Origin: Acidimicrobiales bacterium
GTDB taxonomy: Bacteria; Actinomycetota; Acidimicrobiia; Acidimicrobiales; Poriferisodaliceae
Assembly (NCBI GenBank): GCA_020631315.1
Contig: JAHDHM010000049.1
Coordinates: 1 to 14,699, forward strand
Direction: 5' to 3'
Length of the DNA stretch: 14,699 nucleotides
A program made the translations under genes and the position numbers. Of the stretch, positions 13,750 through 14,699 are shown in pieces; position 1 is the stretch's first letter, and each line of letters begins with the position of its first letter. The notes under the pieces are model-generated. The model made no database searches. It worked only from the letters and a program-made list of their open reading frames with translations, and was not told the origin of the DNA.

Positions 13750-14699
13750 TCAGTCGTCGGCGGTGAAGCGGCGCAGCACGTTGCGGGTGATGCCGACCAC
13801 GTACGGGTCGCCGGCAGCGAGACCGTGCGCCCACTCGGTGGTGCCGCCGTTGAACACCTCGCCGCTCCCCTTGCGGAAGCTGGCCATCACGGCGTGCCCC
13901 CGGTTGACCCGCTCGACGCCCGCCTCGCCGTCGAGGCCGTAGGCGATCTTCGCCAGCACTTCGGGATGCTCCGGAGGGATCGCCGGTGGGAACGGGCTGT
14001 CCGGCGGTTCGAACAGCATCGCCGGTGCGGTCGCGATGATCTCCAGGTTCGGCGGGACGCCCACGCCACCGTCGGGAGCAGGCAACCCGCGCTCGTCGAA
14101 CCGGATCGGGCAGCCGTCGTTCTCGTAGCCGACCAGCGGCACGTCACCGCCGAACGTGTCGCCGTAGTACAGGTCGACACCGTCGAGTGCCCAGTGGCCG
14201 TCGTCGTGCACGGTGTAGGCGGCCGAACCACGAGCCACGCACATCACCAGGCGGTGGTAGCCGCCGTACAGGAACGACAGACCCGTCACCTCGGCCTCCG
14301 GTCGACCGAACTCGGGGTGTGACCACAGGTGTGTCGCGTCGCCACGAGTCGCCGGATCGGGCCACGACGGGTCGTCGGTCTCCCCTGCCCACTTGTGTGC
14401 GATCAGCGTGGTGCCGTCGTCCTCCCAGCGGACCTTCCAGTAGCCGGTGTTGCCGGAGAAGATGGCGAGGTGGCCGCCGGCCTCGACGTACTCGTCGAGC
14501 TGGCGGCGCTCCTCGGCCGACCAGTACTCGCTGTGACCCACGAGCACGACGCACCGGTACCCAGTGAGCAGGTCGGGGTCGGTCTCGACGTCGTGATCGG
14601 TGGCATAGTCCAGCGTCAGCCCCTCCCCTTCGGCCCACTCGACGAAGCGGTGCTCCCACTTGTCGACGAAGCCAGCCGAACCGTCGTACGGCGTCGGAC
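13750..14699 (-). CDS. N,N-dimethylformamidase large-subunit-like protein, C-terminal part; 5' end outside window
   Basis: The frame is open from the window edge (first full codon at 14697) and 315 residues are visible. The sequence resembles the C-terminal domain of the large subunit of N,N-dimethylformamidase: CVVLVGHSEYWSAEERRQLD, then AGGHLAIFSGNTGYWKVRW, and later GSGEVFNGGTTEWAHGL. The founding enzyme is an iron-dependent amidohydrolase that splits dimethylformamide into dimethylamine and formate, with iron held by two Tyr and one Glu. The Tyr of HSEYW is a candidate ligand, from memory of the family. Many relatives are uncharacterised, so the substrate is open. The GTG at 14547 is internal, because in-frame protein (FVDKWEHRFVEWAEGEG) precedes it. 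Whether a small-subunit gene lies upstream cannot be seen. Confidence 0.75.
   Translation of the reverse strand, partial: PTPYDGSAGFVDKWEHRFVEWAEGEGLTLDYATDHDVETDPDLLTGYRCVVLVGHSEYWSAEERRQLDEYVEAGGHLAIFSGNTGYWKVRWEDDGTTLIAHKWAGETDDPSWPDPATRGDATHLWSHPEFGRPEAEVTGLSFLYGGYHRLVMCVARGSAAYTVHDDGHWALDGVDLYYGDTFGGDVPLVGYENDGCPIRFDERGLPAPDGGVGVPPNLEIIATAPAMLFEPPDSPFPPAIPPEHPEVLAKIAYGLDGEAGVERVNRGHAVMASFRKGSGEVFNGGTTEWAHGLAAGDPYVVGITRNVLRRFTADD

Overview
The window is very GC-rich, with codons ending almost always in G or C. GTG starts, four-base GTGA overlaps and apparently leaderless genes all point to an actinobacterium. The secreted protein at 2667-6458 ends in GYWLV-type / DGGVFxF repeats that I associate with Acidimicrobiia (Ilumatobacter-like organisms). 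That placement is inference. There is no rRNA, tRNA, CRISPR array, transposase or phage gene here. Gene density is high and no gene-free stretch exceeds about 180 bases.

Layout. (a) 1-1093: the C-terminal three quarters of an FGGY-family sugar kinase, cut by the window edge. (b) 1212-1745, minus: an unrecognised helical protein with a polyproline tail. (c) 1928-2638: a dienelactone-hydrolase-family enzyme behind an apparently leaderless promoter. (d) 2667-6458, minus: a secreted 1263-residue protein with 14 RCC1 repeats, an FN3 domain and six propeller-type C-terminal repeats. It is divergent from (e) 6610-8229: a second exported beta-propeller protein. The two share a 151-base intergenic region that holds a 17-base palindrome. 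(f) 8259-10033: an SDR oxidoreductase translationally coupled to an epoxide-hydrolase-like alpha/beta hydrolase. (g) 12227-10058, minus: an XRE regulator, a vapBC toxin-antitoxin pair and a two-domain VOC protein. (h) 12368-13737: a second SDR followed by a GNAT acetyltransferase. (i) 13750-14699, minus: the C-terminal part of a protein like the large subunit of N,N-dimethylformamidase, cut by the window edge.

Most of the window reads as chromosomal catabolic and accessory genes: sugar kinase, two SDRs, two alpha/beta hydrolases, VOC and formamidase-like genes. No single pathway is evident. The most striking non-coding structure is the vapB control region. There, six GCAT/ATGC half-sites sit in a strict 8-base register with dyad symmetry across the predicted leaderless promoter and start codon. 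The most striking protein is the RCC1 giant, in which every one of the 14 repeats carries the same Cys-x9-Cys pair. I see no clearly new multi-gene system. The best candidates for a second look are the vapB operator, the divergent pair of exported propellers, and an orphan coding-like stretch between the XRE gene and vapB.
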